DNA of 6,720 nucleotides from Methylococcaceae bacterium (lineage in GTDB: Bacteria > Pseudomonadota > Gammaproteobacteria > Methylococcales > Methylomonadaceae), in NCBI GenBank assembly GCA_005779525.1, contig SXIZ01000153.1, positions 1 to 6,720 on the forward strand, written 5' to 3'. Of this stretch, positions 1 to 5,589 are shown in pieces (position 1 is the stretch's first letter; each line of letters opens with the position of its first letter). The notes under the pieces are model-generated. The model was not told the DNA's origin. It worked only from the letters and a program-made list of their open reading frames with translations, and searched no databases. The position numbers and the translations under genes are program-made.

Positions 1-120
1 CAGGTAGACCGTGCCGAGCACCAGCCCACCGCTCGCGATCGCCCACACCGGTGCCAGCCACCACCGGCTGCGAGCGAGGGAGATGAGCACGATCACGGCG
101 GACGGAACAAGCCCGAGGAA
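1..120 (-). CDS. Fragment of a membrane protein from a high-GC genome (partial both ends)
   Basis: Read on the minus strand from base 120 to base 1 there are 40 codons with no stop. They encode a strongly hydrophobic segment: FLGLVPSAVIVLISLA, a short basic break (RSRWW), then APVWAIASGGLVLGTVYL, which looks like two transmembrane helices. Of the 40 third codon positions, 35 are G or C, the signature of a real coding frame in a high-GC organism. The family cannot be identified from 40 residues. It runs off the left edge and is cut at the chimeric join on the right, so it says nothing about the rest of the window. The plus-strand frame through the same bases (ATG at 11) is a chance fusion to clpX. 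Confidence 0.45.
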
Positions 121-121
121 A
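1..121. other. Foreign high-GC segment, chimeric contig end
   Basis: This segment is 83 of 120 bases G+C (69%), while the next 120 bases are about 33% G+C. ClpX homology starts abruptly at base 122 with the residues NIIHKILQKC, and the residues encoded just before it on the plus strand bear no relation to ClpX. In known ClpX proteins the preceding residues contain the GYVG pore loop and GEDVE, which are absent here. The junction lies in the short A-rich string around 117-122, where the two sequences could share a few bases (gaaaa). The simplest explanation is an assembly or ligation chimera between a high-GC (for example actinobacterial) genome and this genome. A natural recombination is possible but would have destroyed an essential-type gene. 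Confidence 0.82.
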
Positions 122-916
122 AACATCATTCATAAAATTTTGCAAAAATGTGATTATGACGTCGAAAAAGCAGAATCTGCGATTGTGTATATCGATGAAA
201 TCGACAAAATCTCGCGCAAGTCTGATAATCCCTCAATAACTCGGGATGTTTCTGGCGAAGGCGTGCAGCAAGCCTTGTTAAAATTAATTGAAGGCACGAT
301 TGCTTCGGTACCGCCTCAAGGTGGTCGCAAAAATCCCCAGCAAGAATTTTTGCAAGTTAATACCGCTAATATTTTGTTTATCGTGGGAGGCGCATTCTCT
401 GGCTTAGATAAAGTTATTAAAGCACGCTCAGAAAAGGGGGGTATCGGCTTCTCTGCAGAAGTTAAAGCTAAAGACGATAGTAAAAATGTAGGACAAATAT
501 TTGCAGAAGTTGAAGCTGAGGATCTAATTAAATATGGTTTAATCCCTGAGTTTGTTGGTCGCTTGCCTGTAGTTGCAACCTTGGAAGAATTGGATGAGAA
601 AGCCTTGATCCAAATTTTAACCGAACCGAAAAATGCATTGATTAAGCAATATCAGTACTTATTCGATATGGAAGGTGCAGAGCTAGAGTTCAGGGACGAT
701 TCCTTATTGGCGATTGCTAAAAAGTCTATGGAAAGAAAAACTGGGGCGCGTGGTTTACGTACCATAGTTGAAAATGTGTTATTAGATACTATGTATGAAC
801 TCCCCTCTGATGGTAATATTTCCAAAGTGGTCATTGATGAGTCGGTCATTTTAGGGCATACCAAACCCATTTTGGTGTATCAGAGCGAACCCAAGGTTGC
901 GGCTGCAGAACTATAA
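122..916 (+). CDS. clpX: ATP-dependent Clp protease ATP-binding subunit ClpX, 5' truncated
   Basis: ClpX is the AAA+ unfoldase that recognises tagged proteins, unfolds them with ATP and threads them into ClpP in the cytoplasm. The visible 264 residues match E. coli ClpX from about residue 160 to the C-terminus. The Walker B motif IVYIDEID is present (catalytic Glu = E. coli E185), as are the pore-2 region SDNPSITRDVSGEG, the ClpP-docking IGF tripeptide (GGIGFSAE), the arginine finger in PEFVGR (E. coli R307) and the sensor-2 arginine in TGARGLR (E. coli R370). The N-terminal zinc-binding domain, Walker A and GYVG pore loop are missing because the gene is cut at the chimeric join at about 121. 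The ATG at 11 lies in foreign DNA and is not the start. One oddity is that the normally conserved RKH pore loop reads RKN here. A strong terminator follows directly, and lon, a common downstream neighbour, is not present. Confidence 0.95.
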   Translation, partial: NIIHKILQKCDYDVEKAESAIVYIDEIDKISRKSDNPSITRDVSGEGVQQALLKLIEGTIASVPPQGGRKNPQQEFLQVNTANILFIVGGAFSGLDKVIKARSEKGGIGFSAEVKAKDDSKNVGQIFAEVEAEDLIKYGLIPEFVGRLPVVATLEELDEKALIQILTEPKNALIKQYQYLFDMEGAELEFRDDSLLAIAKKSMERKTGARGLRTIVENVLLDTMYELPSDGNISKVVIDESVILGHTKPILVYQSEPKVAAAEL

Positions 917-941
917 CTTCTAAAGTCAAATCAAATCCTCT

Positions 942-983
942 ACAAGCGTTGCATATTCAGTATGCAACGCTTGTTTTGTTTCT
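942..983 (+). terminator. Rho-independent terminator of clpX
   Basis: A perfect 14-bp inverted repeat (arms 942-955 and 961-974, left arm acaagcgttgcata) encloses a 5-nt loop (ttcag) and is followed by a T-rich tail TTTGTTTCT. It starts 25 bases after the clpX stop codon. It separates clpX from the next gene, so the two are not one operon. Confidence 0.9.
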
Positions 984-1083
984 GCCATGGTGTTTTTCAA
1001 GGTGATTATTCATTGGCATTAAACAATACCGACAATCATCTTTCTCAAGTCTAAAAAAACATAGCAGACTATTCTCATTCCAA

Positions 1084-1097
1084 AACATGCACATGTT
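1084..1097. repeat. Short palindrome, operator-like
   Basis: Two perfect 6-bp half sites, AACATG and CATGTT, are separated by CA. With one skipped base on the right (g1098) the symmetry extends into flanking A and T runs (1082-1102). It lies about 180 bp before the yeeN-like gene. A dimeric regulator could bind here, but a site this short can arise by chance. Confidence 0.25.
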
Positions 1098-1164
1098 GTT
1101 TTACGTGTAAGATTTTGATCTGCTCCTCCAACTTGCTGCATCTATTCTGACTTTAAAGAGCATT

Positions 1165-1189
1165 TAAATAGAAACAAAATTGCCGATAG
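1165..1189 (+). promoter_or_regulatory. Possible sigma-28 promoter element before yeeN-like gene (weak)
   Basis: GCCGATAG at 1182-1189 matches the FliA -10 consensus GCCGATAA at 7 of 8 positions. The nearest TAAA (1165-1168) is separated from it by 13 bases rather than the preferred 15, and the bases after TAAA do not match the rest of the -35. The start codon is 86 bases downstream. The -10 match is good but the spacing is not, so this is a weak call. Confidence 0.25.
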
Positions 1190-1275
1190 GTGAATATTTT
1201 GATTATTTTAAAGTTCCCTAAGCAATGATTTAACTGTAAAATTTGTGGATTTAACATTATCAACCGAGCAAAATA

Positions 1276-1992
1276 ATGGGAAGAGCGTATCAAAACCGTA
1301 AAGTATCCATGGCTAAAACTTCAGATGCTAAAGCCAAGGTATACAGTAAATATGGCCGTGAAATTTTTGTATGTGCTAAAGCTGGAGGCGTAGATCCAGA
1401 TGGAAATTTGGCTTTACGGGGATTAATTGAACGTGCCAAAAAAGCGCAAGTTCCCGCGCACGTGATTGAAAAAGCCATTGAAAAAGCTAAAGGTGGCGGT
1501 GGGGAAGAGTTTGCACCTGCGCGTTACGAAGGGTATGGTCCGGGCGGCTGTATGGTGATTATTGATTGTTTAACCGATAATCCAAACCGAACCTTTGGTG
1601 ATGTGCGTCTGTGTTTTACCAAAACCAAATGCAAAATTGGTACCCAAGGTGCCGTTAGTCATATGTTTGATCACCACGCGATTTTAGCCTTTAAGCACAC
1701 CAATGAAGATGCTGTTTTAGAAGCCCTGTTAGCTGCGGATGTGGATGTGGCGGATATTGAAAATGAAGATGGCACGCTCACAATCTTTGTACCGCATAGT
1801 GATTACTTCAAAGCCAAAATAGCCTTACGGGATGCCTTGGGCGAAATTGATTTTGATGTTGACGAAATTCAATTTATACCTAAAGGATCGACGCCGATAG
1901 CGGGTGATGATTTAGCGCTGATGGATAAATTTTTAGATATGCTCAATGATTTAGATGATGTGCAAAACGTTTATCACGATGCGGAATACTAA
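1276..1992 (+). CDS. yeeN: YebC/TACO1-family translation factor, YeeN type
   Basis: This 238-residue protein has the same length as E. coli YeeN and begins in the same way (MGR...), rather than with the MAGHSKWAN start of classical YebC. Matching segments include DAKAKVYSKYGREI (residues 17-30), IERAKKAQVPAHVIEKAIEKAKGGG (51-75), the family signature RYEGYGPGG (83-91) and the C-terminal DDVQNVYHD (227-235). YebC proteins were first described as transcriptional regulators. More recent work on the bacterial and mitochondrial (TACO1) members points to a role at the ribosome in relieving stalls at proline-rich stretches. Whether this paralogue does that is inferred. The ribosome-binding site is weak (gag, 7 bases before the ATG). 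The start at 1276 is supported by the MGR opening; the later ATG at 1309 (SMAKT) would remove conserved N-terminal sequence. An oddity is KTKCK at 116-120, where relatives have a Gly-rich KGG-type turn. Confidence 0.88.
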   Translation: MGRAYQNRKVSMAKTSDAKAKVYSKYGREIFVCAKAGGVDPDGNLALRGLIERAKKAQVPAHVIEKAIEKAKGGGGEEFAPARYEGYGPGGCMVIIDCLTDNPNRTFGDVRLCFTKTKCKIGTQGAVSHMFDHHAILAFKHTNEDAVLEALLAADVDVADIENEDGTLTIFVPHSDYFKAKIALRDALGEIDFDVDEIQFIPKGSTPIAGDDLALMDKFLDMLNDLDDVQNVYHDAEY

Positions 1993-2072
1993 TTGCTGAA
2001 CTGCAGCACGGTCAAATATTGAGTTTATCGAGTCCGTTTGCTTAAACACAAATATGGGCTGACTGATTAATC

Positions 2073-2092
2073 GCGGCGCATGGCCCGCTTTT
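2073..2092 (+). terminator. Weak possible terminator after yeeN-like gene
   Basis: A 4-bp GC stem (gcgg at 2073-2076, ccgc at 2085-2088) is followed at once by TTTT. It lies 81 bases past the stop codon. The stem is short and the inner bases pair poorly, so this is only a candidate. Confidence 0.25.
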
Positions 2093-2242
2093 ACTGTATT
2101 TTTAAAATGTATGCCCGGTGTTTTATAAAAACTTAGGCCCATAGACGTTTGTGGCTTATAGCTTCTGGGCTCAAGAAACTCTTTATTGTCAACTATTATG
2201 CTAAGTCTCTGGAGTGTTTATAGTTAATTTGGGCATTACCCT

Positions 2243-2292
2243 GAAAAAAATATTATTTTTCTCGGCAGAAACCTGTCATCTTTGGCTATAAT
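2243..2292 (+). promoter_or_regulatory. Sigma-70-type promoter with A/T-rich upstream element
   Basis: A perfect -10 hexamer TATAAT lies at 2287-2292. The -35 position (around 2264-2269, GGCAGA) matches poorly. Just upstream of it, 2243-2261 is an almost pure A/T run (A7, then TATTATTTTT), placed where an UP element contacts the RNA polymerase alpha subunit, which could make up for the poor -35. Transcription would start near 2299, giving a leader of about 30 bases to the ATG at 2330. Confidence 0.55.
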
Positions 2293-2329
2293 TATTGGTT
2301 TAGCAACTATTGGGCCTTAATGGCAGGTT

Positions 2330-2836
2330 ATGCGTTTATTACTTGATTATCTTGCGCTGTGTTTTTTTAAAAATGATCCTTTGGAATTAGAACCGCATAA
2401 ATCGTTTATTTGGCGCTCGATTGTATTTTATTTGGTCTCTGGAACTATTGTGGAAGCGAATATCAGCGATCCTGCAGATGGTTCTTTAGAGGTTGCAATG
2501 CGAGCCGTTGTGGCGCTAACCTTAATCACGGGTTCGGTGTTGTTTTTAAAACAATGGTCACGCTTTGCGCAATTACTGACTGCGATTTTTGTCTGCGAAA
2601 ATTTCATCATGACCTTAGGGATTGGTACTGAGATTATCGATTATTATTTGCAGCGCACGCCTTATGAACAAGTGTCTTTATATATTGGCGGTGCGTTGAT
2701 TATTTGGTACATACTCATTCTGGCGTATATTTTACGGCAAATGTTTGCTTATAATTTCACTGCAAGTTCGATTCTTGCCCTGGGTTATTTTGCCTTGACC
2801 TATGGCGCACCCTTTTTAGTCATGGAAGTTATCTAA
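2330..2836 (+). CDS. Multi-pass inner-membrane protein of unknown function
   Basis: This 168-residue protein is dominated by five predicted membrane helices at about 26-44, 57-74, 79-100, 116-137 and 144-165. A short amphipathic N-terminus (MRLLLDYLALCFFKNDPLELEP) comes before the first helix. The MRLLLDYLAL start followed by a charged DPLEL turn recalls small Yip1-domain-like bacterial membrane proteins, but this is a resemblance of layout rather than a firm family match. No catalytic or metal-binding motif is visible. The start at 2330 has AGG only 2 bases away and no well-placed ribosome-binding site. No other in-frame ATG or GTG upstream fits better, and the promoter at 2287 leaves a short leader. 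It has its own promoter and a hairpin after the stop, so it looks monocistronic. Confidence 0.78.
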   Translation: MRLLLDYLALCFFKNDPLELEPHKSFIWRSIVFYLVSGTIVEANISDPADGSLEVAMRAVVALTLITGSVLFLKQWSRFAQLLTAIFVCENFIMTLGIGTEIIDYYLQRTPYEQVSLYIGGALIIWYILILAYILRQMFAYNFTASSILALGYFALTYGAPFLVMEVI

Positions 2837-2846
2837 TAAAAATTTT

Positions 2847-2879
2847 GTGTGTCGCGCTTTGGGCGACACGTGACTCTTT
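2847..2879 (+). terminator. Hairpin after membrane protein gene, possible terminator
   Basis: A perfect 7-bp stem (GTGTCGC 2849-2855, GCGACAC 2863-2869) with a 7-nt loop lies 12 bases past the stop codon, and it extends outward by two G-T pairs. The downstream tail (gactcttt) is only moderately T-rich. The AAAAATTTT run on the other side would give a better U-tract on the minus strand, but no minus-strand gene reads into it. Confidence 0.5.
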
Positions 2880-2901
2880 GGGTGAAAATTGCATGAACGA
2901 T

Positions 2902-2928
2902 TAAAGAAATAATCTTGTTTGCCGCTAT
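2902..2928 (+). promoter_or_regulatory. Sigma-28 (FliA) type promoter
   Basis: TAAAGAAA at 2902-2909 and GCCGCTAT at 2921-2928 are separated by exactly 11 bases. The FliA consensus is TAAAGTTT, 11 bases, GCCGATAA. The first five bases of the -35 (TAAAG) and six of eight bases of the -10 agree, and the spacing is ideal. Transcription would start near 2935, about 23 bases before the ATG at 2958, with the ribosome-binding site in between. A sigma-70 reading of the same bases (TTAAAG, 19 bases, TATAGA) has poor spacing. Confidence 0.72.
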
Positions 2929-2946
2929 AGAGATCATGATCAGCCC

Positions 2947-2953
2947 GGAGGTG
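2947..2953 (+). promoter_or_regulatory. Strong ribosome-binding site
   Basis: GGAGGTG is a near-perfect Shine-Dalgarno sequence with its GGAGG core 6 bases before the ATG at 2958. It fixes the start of the downstream gene and is by far the best ribosome-binding site in the window. Confidence 0.85.
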
Positions 2954-2957
2954 CATC

Positions 2958-3953
2958 ATGAATTCTTCTTCAATAAATAATACGGTTTCACTGTTTCCCC
3001 CCAGATTACCTACGCGTGATTTGCAGCAATCTGCTGACGGTGCTAATCAAAATCAGCAACAGCGTGCCCAGCAAGTACAAGATCACAGTAGTGCACAGGT
3101 TTTATCTGATTTAGGTCATCATCGGCACGTTAACCGTGTGGGCAATGACCAAACACAAGTGACGGATGCCAACCAATCAGCAGGTGCTGCTTTAGCGTAT
3201 CAGAGTGTGGCCACGTCTTTACATAGTTCATTTGATTTGCAGGTGACTACCCAAGAGGGTGATGTGGTGACTATTGGCTTTAGTGCCGATAGTTCACATA
3301 AGCAAAGTCTTGTGCAAGCACAAAATGCTAACGGTCAGGTGACTGGTTTACAAGACGAATCTTCACAGAGTACTAATTTTAATATTAGCGTGCAGGGCAA
3401 TCTAAGTGAGGCAGAAAAAAAATCTTTGGGGGATTTAGTCGGTCAGTTACAAAAAGTGGGAAGTAGTTTTTTCCAAGGTCAAACGCAAAATGCTTTTCAG
3501 CAAGCACAAAATGTGGGTTTTGATGCCGGACAAATTGCTGGTTTTTCATTGAGTTTGAATGTCGAACGTTCAGCACAAGCCGTAAGTGCCTATCAACAGT
3601 CCGATCAGCAACAAACTGGTTTGGATGCTAATTCACTGCGGCAACTGGCAGGCTTTTTCAATCAGTCTTTAAACGATTTGTCGGGTGCGCAATCCGCTTT
3701 ACAGCCATTTGCTAATCCGTCGGATGTGTTTCAACAATTAACTTCCGGGGTCAGCGAGGCCGTTGCGAGTCAGGCCGCACCTAGTCCAGATCAGGCGCAG
3801 CATTTGGAGACCTTACAACGCTTGCTGAATTTGGTGGGTAATTTGGTATTAAATCCCAATTCTCCATCCAATCAAGCGCAAGCACCACTGATCGATCCTG
3901 CGAACGGCAGTAGCGCTGAAGTTACAGCAGTATCTACAGAGCAGCAGCTATAG
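2958..3953 (+). CDS. DUF5610-like Gln/Ser-rich protein, candidate flagellar-regulon member
   Basis: This 331-residue protein has no signal peptide or membrane helix. It has about 52 Gln, only the starting Met, two Tyr, and no Cys or Trp. Residues 1-90 and 300-331 are low-complexity and probably disordered. The middle, about 92-205, looks folded: beta-like FDLQVTTQEGDVVTIGFSA, then FNISVQGNLSEAEKKSLGDL, a helix ending in SSFFQGQTQNAFQQAQNVGF, and the closing strand IAGFSLSLNVERS. This order (a strand, a 'G-L-S/D-E-x-E' helix, 'FF-x-G', 'AF-x-x-A', a 'GFSLSL' strand) resembles DUF5610 proteins of gammaproteobacteria, whose function is not established as far as I know. The match is from memory of the pattern. 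The gene sits behind a sigma-28-type promoter and a strong GGAGGTG site. Lack of Cys and Trp with Gln/Ser/Asn richness is typical of flagellar export substrates such as FliK or flagellin, so a flagellar or secreted role is plausible but inferred. Confidence 0.8.
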   Translation: MNSSSINNTVSLFPPRLPTRDLQQSADGANQNQQQRAQQVQDHSSAQVLSDLGHHRHVNRVGNDQTQVTDANQSAGAALAYQSVATSLHSSFDLQVTTQEGDVVTIGFSADSSHKQSLVQAQNANGQVTGLQDESSQSTNFNISVQGNLSEAEKKSLGDLVGQLQKVGSSFFQGQTQNAFQQAQNVGFDAGQIAGFSLSLNVERSAQAVSAYQQSDQQQTGLDANSLRQLAGFFNQSLNDLSGAQSALQPFANPSDVFQQLTSGVSEAVASQAAPSPDQAQHLETLQRLLNLVGNLVLNPNSPSNQAQAPLIDPANGSSAEVTAVSTEQQL

Positions 3954-3977
3954 GTCTAAGGTGGCAGCTTAATGATT

Positions 3978-3995
3978 CGTTACCCTCTGGTAACG
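3978..3995. repeat. Small hairpin between convergent genes
   Basis: Perfect 7-bp stem (CGTTACC 3978-3984, GGTAACG 3989-3995) around a CTCT tetraloop, 24 bases after the stop of the DUF5610-like gene. There is no T tract after it, so it is not a classical intrinsic terminator by itself. It could protect the 3' end of the transcript. Confidence 0.5.
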
Positions 3996-4003
3996 CTGAC
4001 TAA

Positions 4004-4041
4004 ATACCAGGATACACGCAAGTTGGCCTGTGTCCTGGTAT
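4004..4041. terminator. Long hairpin between convergent genes, possible bidirectional terminator
   Basis: A 13-bp stem with one G-T pair (arms 4004-4016 and 4029-4041, left arm ataccaggataca) encloses 12 bases, which can pair further by two G-C pairs. It lies between the ends of two converging genes, where a shared terminator is expected. Neither side has a good U-tract (a short TTTAG on the minus strand). It could also be a copy of an interspersed hairpin repeat, which one window cannot show. Confidence 0.45.
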
Positions 4042-4097
4042 AGCTATTACCCATGTATATGCTCAGCGGAGTTGCCAACTGACAACGTTAAATAACG

Positions 4098-5579
4098 TTA
4101 ATGTAATATCTTAAATTGCAGTCTTTTCCATGCGATGATTACGCCAGAGATACTAAGCACCAAACCTCCTAGACTGAGGATAATTAAGGCTATATCCCAC
4201 AGTGGGCGGCGATCTAACAAAGGTAACCAGTCCCAACTGTGTAAAAAGGCGAACAGCCAACGACTGGTTCGGCGGTAACTATCTAACTTTACCACCCCAC
4301 CTGTGTAAGGATCTAAATGTAACCACGTTTGATGTGGGTCTTCGAATTCCAAGCGTAACATCGGTAATCGCTTTTCGGTGTGCCCTGTCATCGTATGCGC
4401 TGCTCTCGCATAGTAATAGGCGTCGTATTGCGTTAGCAGTTCACTGCGATGAAGTTTCGCTTTCCCCATGGCGCGTTCAGCTGCGTGCTGTAATTGCTCA
4501 ACTGCGAGCATATTCATCGGCGATGCATTGGGTTGAGCCAATAAAATTTGGCTACGTCCATTCTGATCAAAGCCAAGATAATAACCCGCACCATCAAAAA
4601 TGCGCCATTCCAGTTCACACGGATAAAACTCGTGAGTCTGAAAGGTATTAAGTGCATCTTTTGCCGATAATGGAAAATGTGCGTTATCCACATTACCGAG
4701 GGTATATGCTTGCATATTAAAGGGGGACGCACCCGCATCAAAAATTTTCCAAGGATTCATGGATAACATGCCACTTAAAATCCAAGTAAAGGTGATGAGT
4801 CCAAACACCAATCCGCTAATATGATGCCAACGCATAGAAACATTGCGGTAGGGTGTTTTCGAACCTTGTTTATAGTGACCTTGGAAACGCCAACGCAAAA
4901 TTCCTGTCGTAAGACCAGTCAGCGTTAAAATACATCCGATTAAAGAGGTATAAATAATAATATCACTGGCATAGGCGTCAAAAACTCCACCTCGAAAGGG
5001 GTATAACCAGTGAATCCATGCCCCGACCCAGTTCCAAATGCGTTCAGTTGCCGTCGCATCTCTGACCACTTCACCCGTGACACTCGAAACATAGAGTAAA
5101 GTTTCCTCTGCATCGGACATGTGCACTTTATGTAATGGCCGCAAACCGTCTAGTGCCCGTGAATGCGTCCAGGGATCTTCAGTCACACTGCCGCTATAGG
5201 TACCTGTGCCTAGCGTATACGCATTGGCCGACTGTACGCTCGTCTCTGCAGAAATGTTCGGAATCCGATCTCCGAATAGGCCATTGACCGCAACATACTG
5301 CATTTTTGGATACTGTAAGATGAATCTAGGGGCGTGATTGACGGTGGTTAATCTCAGGTTCTCGATAGCCGAGGGTTGTTTTGAAGCCGCCAACACCTTA
5401 GATAGTTCAGCGCAGCACTGCACGCTGTCCAGCATAGGCAAGGCCTTAAGGCGTTCGGCGTGCGTTAGTTTGGGGTAGCCAACATACAGCATAACTACCC
5501 CAGAGATAAACCACATGGCCATAAACAAGCATAAGACAATGCCTAACCAACGATGAAAGATATATAGGTAATACTTCAT
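4098..5579 (-). CDS. PepSY-associated transmembrane protein, probable ferric-siderophore reductase or iron-release partner
   Basis: This 493-residue inner-membrane protein has the PepSY-TM layout. Helix 1 is at about 11-33, preceded by the family's HRWLG motif (residues 9-13). A periplasmic PepSY-like region follows at about 50-175, ending in LLYVSSVTGEVVRD. Two helices lie at about 205-229 and 252-274 (WHHISGLVFG at its start). A second periplasmic PepSY-like region ends in LHLDPYTGGVVK at 420-431, and a last helix is at about 461-484 followed by a basic tail. Histidines next to helices (H9, H190, H252/H253, H447) are candidates for haem or metal binding. Relatives such as FoxB of Pseudomonas act in reductive iron release from siderophores at the inner membrane. 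The gene starts 10 bases after the stop of a TonB-dependent receptor, with no visible Shine-Dalgarno (taattgactgcac before the ATG), so it is probably translated by coupling. The substrate is not visible. Confidence 0.87.
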   Translation of the reverse strand: MKYYLYIFHRWLGIVLCLFMAMWFISGVVMLYVGYPKLTHAERLKALPMLDSVQCCAELSKVLAASKQPSAIENLRLTTVNHAPRFILQYPKMQYVAVNGLFGDRIPNISAETSVQSANAYTLGTGTYSGSVTEDPWTHSRALDGLRPLHKVHMSDAEETLLYVSSVTGEVVRDATATERIWNWVGAWIHWLYPFRGGVFDAYASDIIIYTSLIGCILTLTGLTTGILRWRFQGHYKQGSKTPYRNVSMRWHHISGLVFGLITFTWILSGMLSMNPWKIFDAGASPFNMQAYTLGNVDNAHFPLSAKDALNTFQTHEFYPCELEWRIFDGAGYYLGFDQNGRSQILLAQPNASPMNMLAVEQLQHAAERAMGKAKLHRSELLTQYDAYYYARAAHTMTGHTEKRLPMLRLEFEDPHQTWLHLDPYTGGVVKLDSYRRTSRWLFAFLHSWDWLPLLDRRPLWDIALIILSLGGLVLSISGVIIAWKRLQFKILH

Positions 5580-5589
5580 GTGCAGTCAA

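Larger units (their letters stand above)
984..1275. other. Intergenic region clpX to yeeN-like gene
   Basis: About 290 bases of A/T-rich DNA with no convincing reading frame or RNA gene on either strand. It holds a small palindrome at 1084-1097 and a GCCGATAG motif at 1182-1189 resembling a sigma-28 -10 element. It also holds a weak sigma-70-like -10 (TAAAAT, 1237-1242) with a poor -35. The promoter of the downstream gene must lie here, but no single site stands out. Confidence 0.6.
1993..2329. other. Intergenic region, A/T-rich
   Basis: About 340 bases with no convincing gene or structured RNA. A weak GC hairpin followed by TTTT at 2073-2092 (4-bp stem gcgg/ccgc) could end the yeeN-like transcript. 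The last 90 bases carry a promoter for the downstream membrane protein gene. A 63-codon minus-strand frame overlaps the yeeN-like gene end and has no ribosome-binding site or recognisable product. Confidence 0.55.

Noticed and set aside
11..121. ATG at 11 as the start of a 301-residue ClpX with a new N-terminus
   Set aside because: The first 37 codons are in foreign high-GC DNA whose better coding frame is on the other strand; the ClpX match begins only at base 122.
1290..1478. Minus-strand frame of 62 codons inside the yeeN-like gene
   Set aside because: Lies within a clearly coding plus-strand gene and has no recognisable product or ribosome-binding site.
1951..2142. Minus-strand frame of 63 codons at the end of the yeeN-like gene
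   Set aside because: Overlaps the end of a real gene, has no Shine-Dalgarno and no family features.
3039..3090. Gln-codon runs as a tandem DNA repeat
   Set aside because: The cag/caa codons are irregularly spaced and mixed with others; this is amino-acid bias rather than a repeat array.
4202..4651. Plus-strand frame of 149 codons opposite the PepSY gene
   Set aside because: Its sequence is the antisense of a well-supported membrane protein gene with clear helices and PepSY motifs; the frame has no protein-like features.
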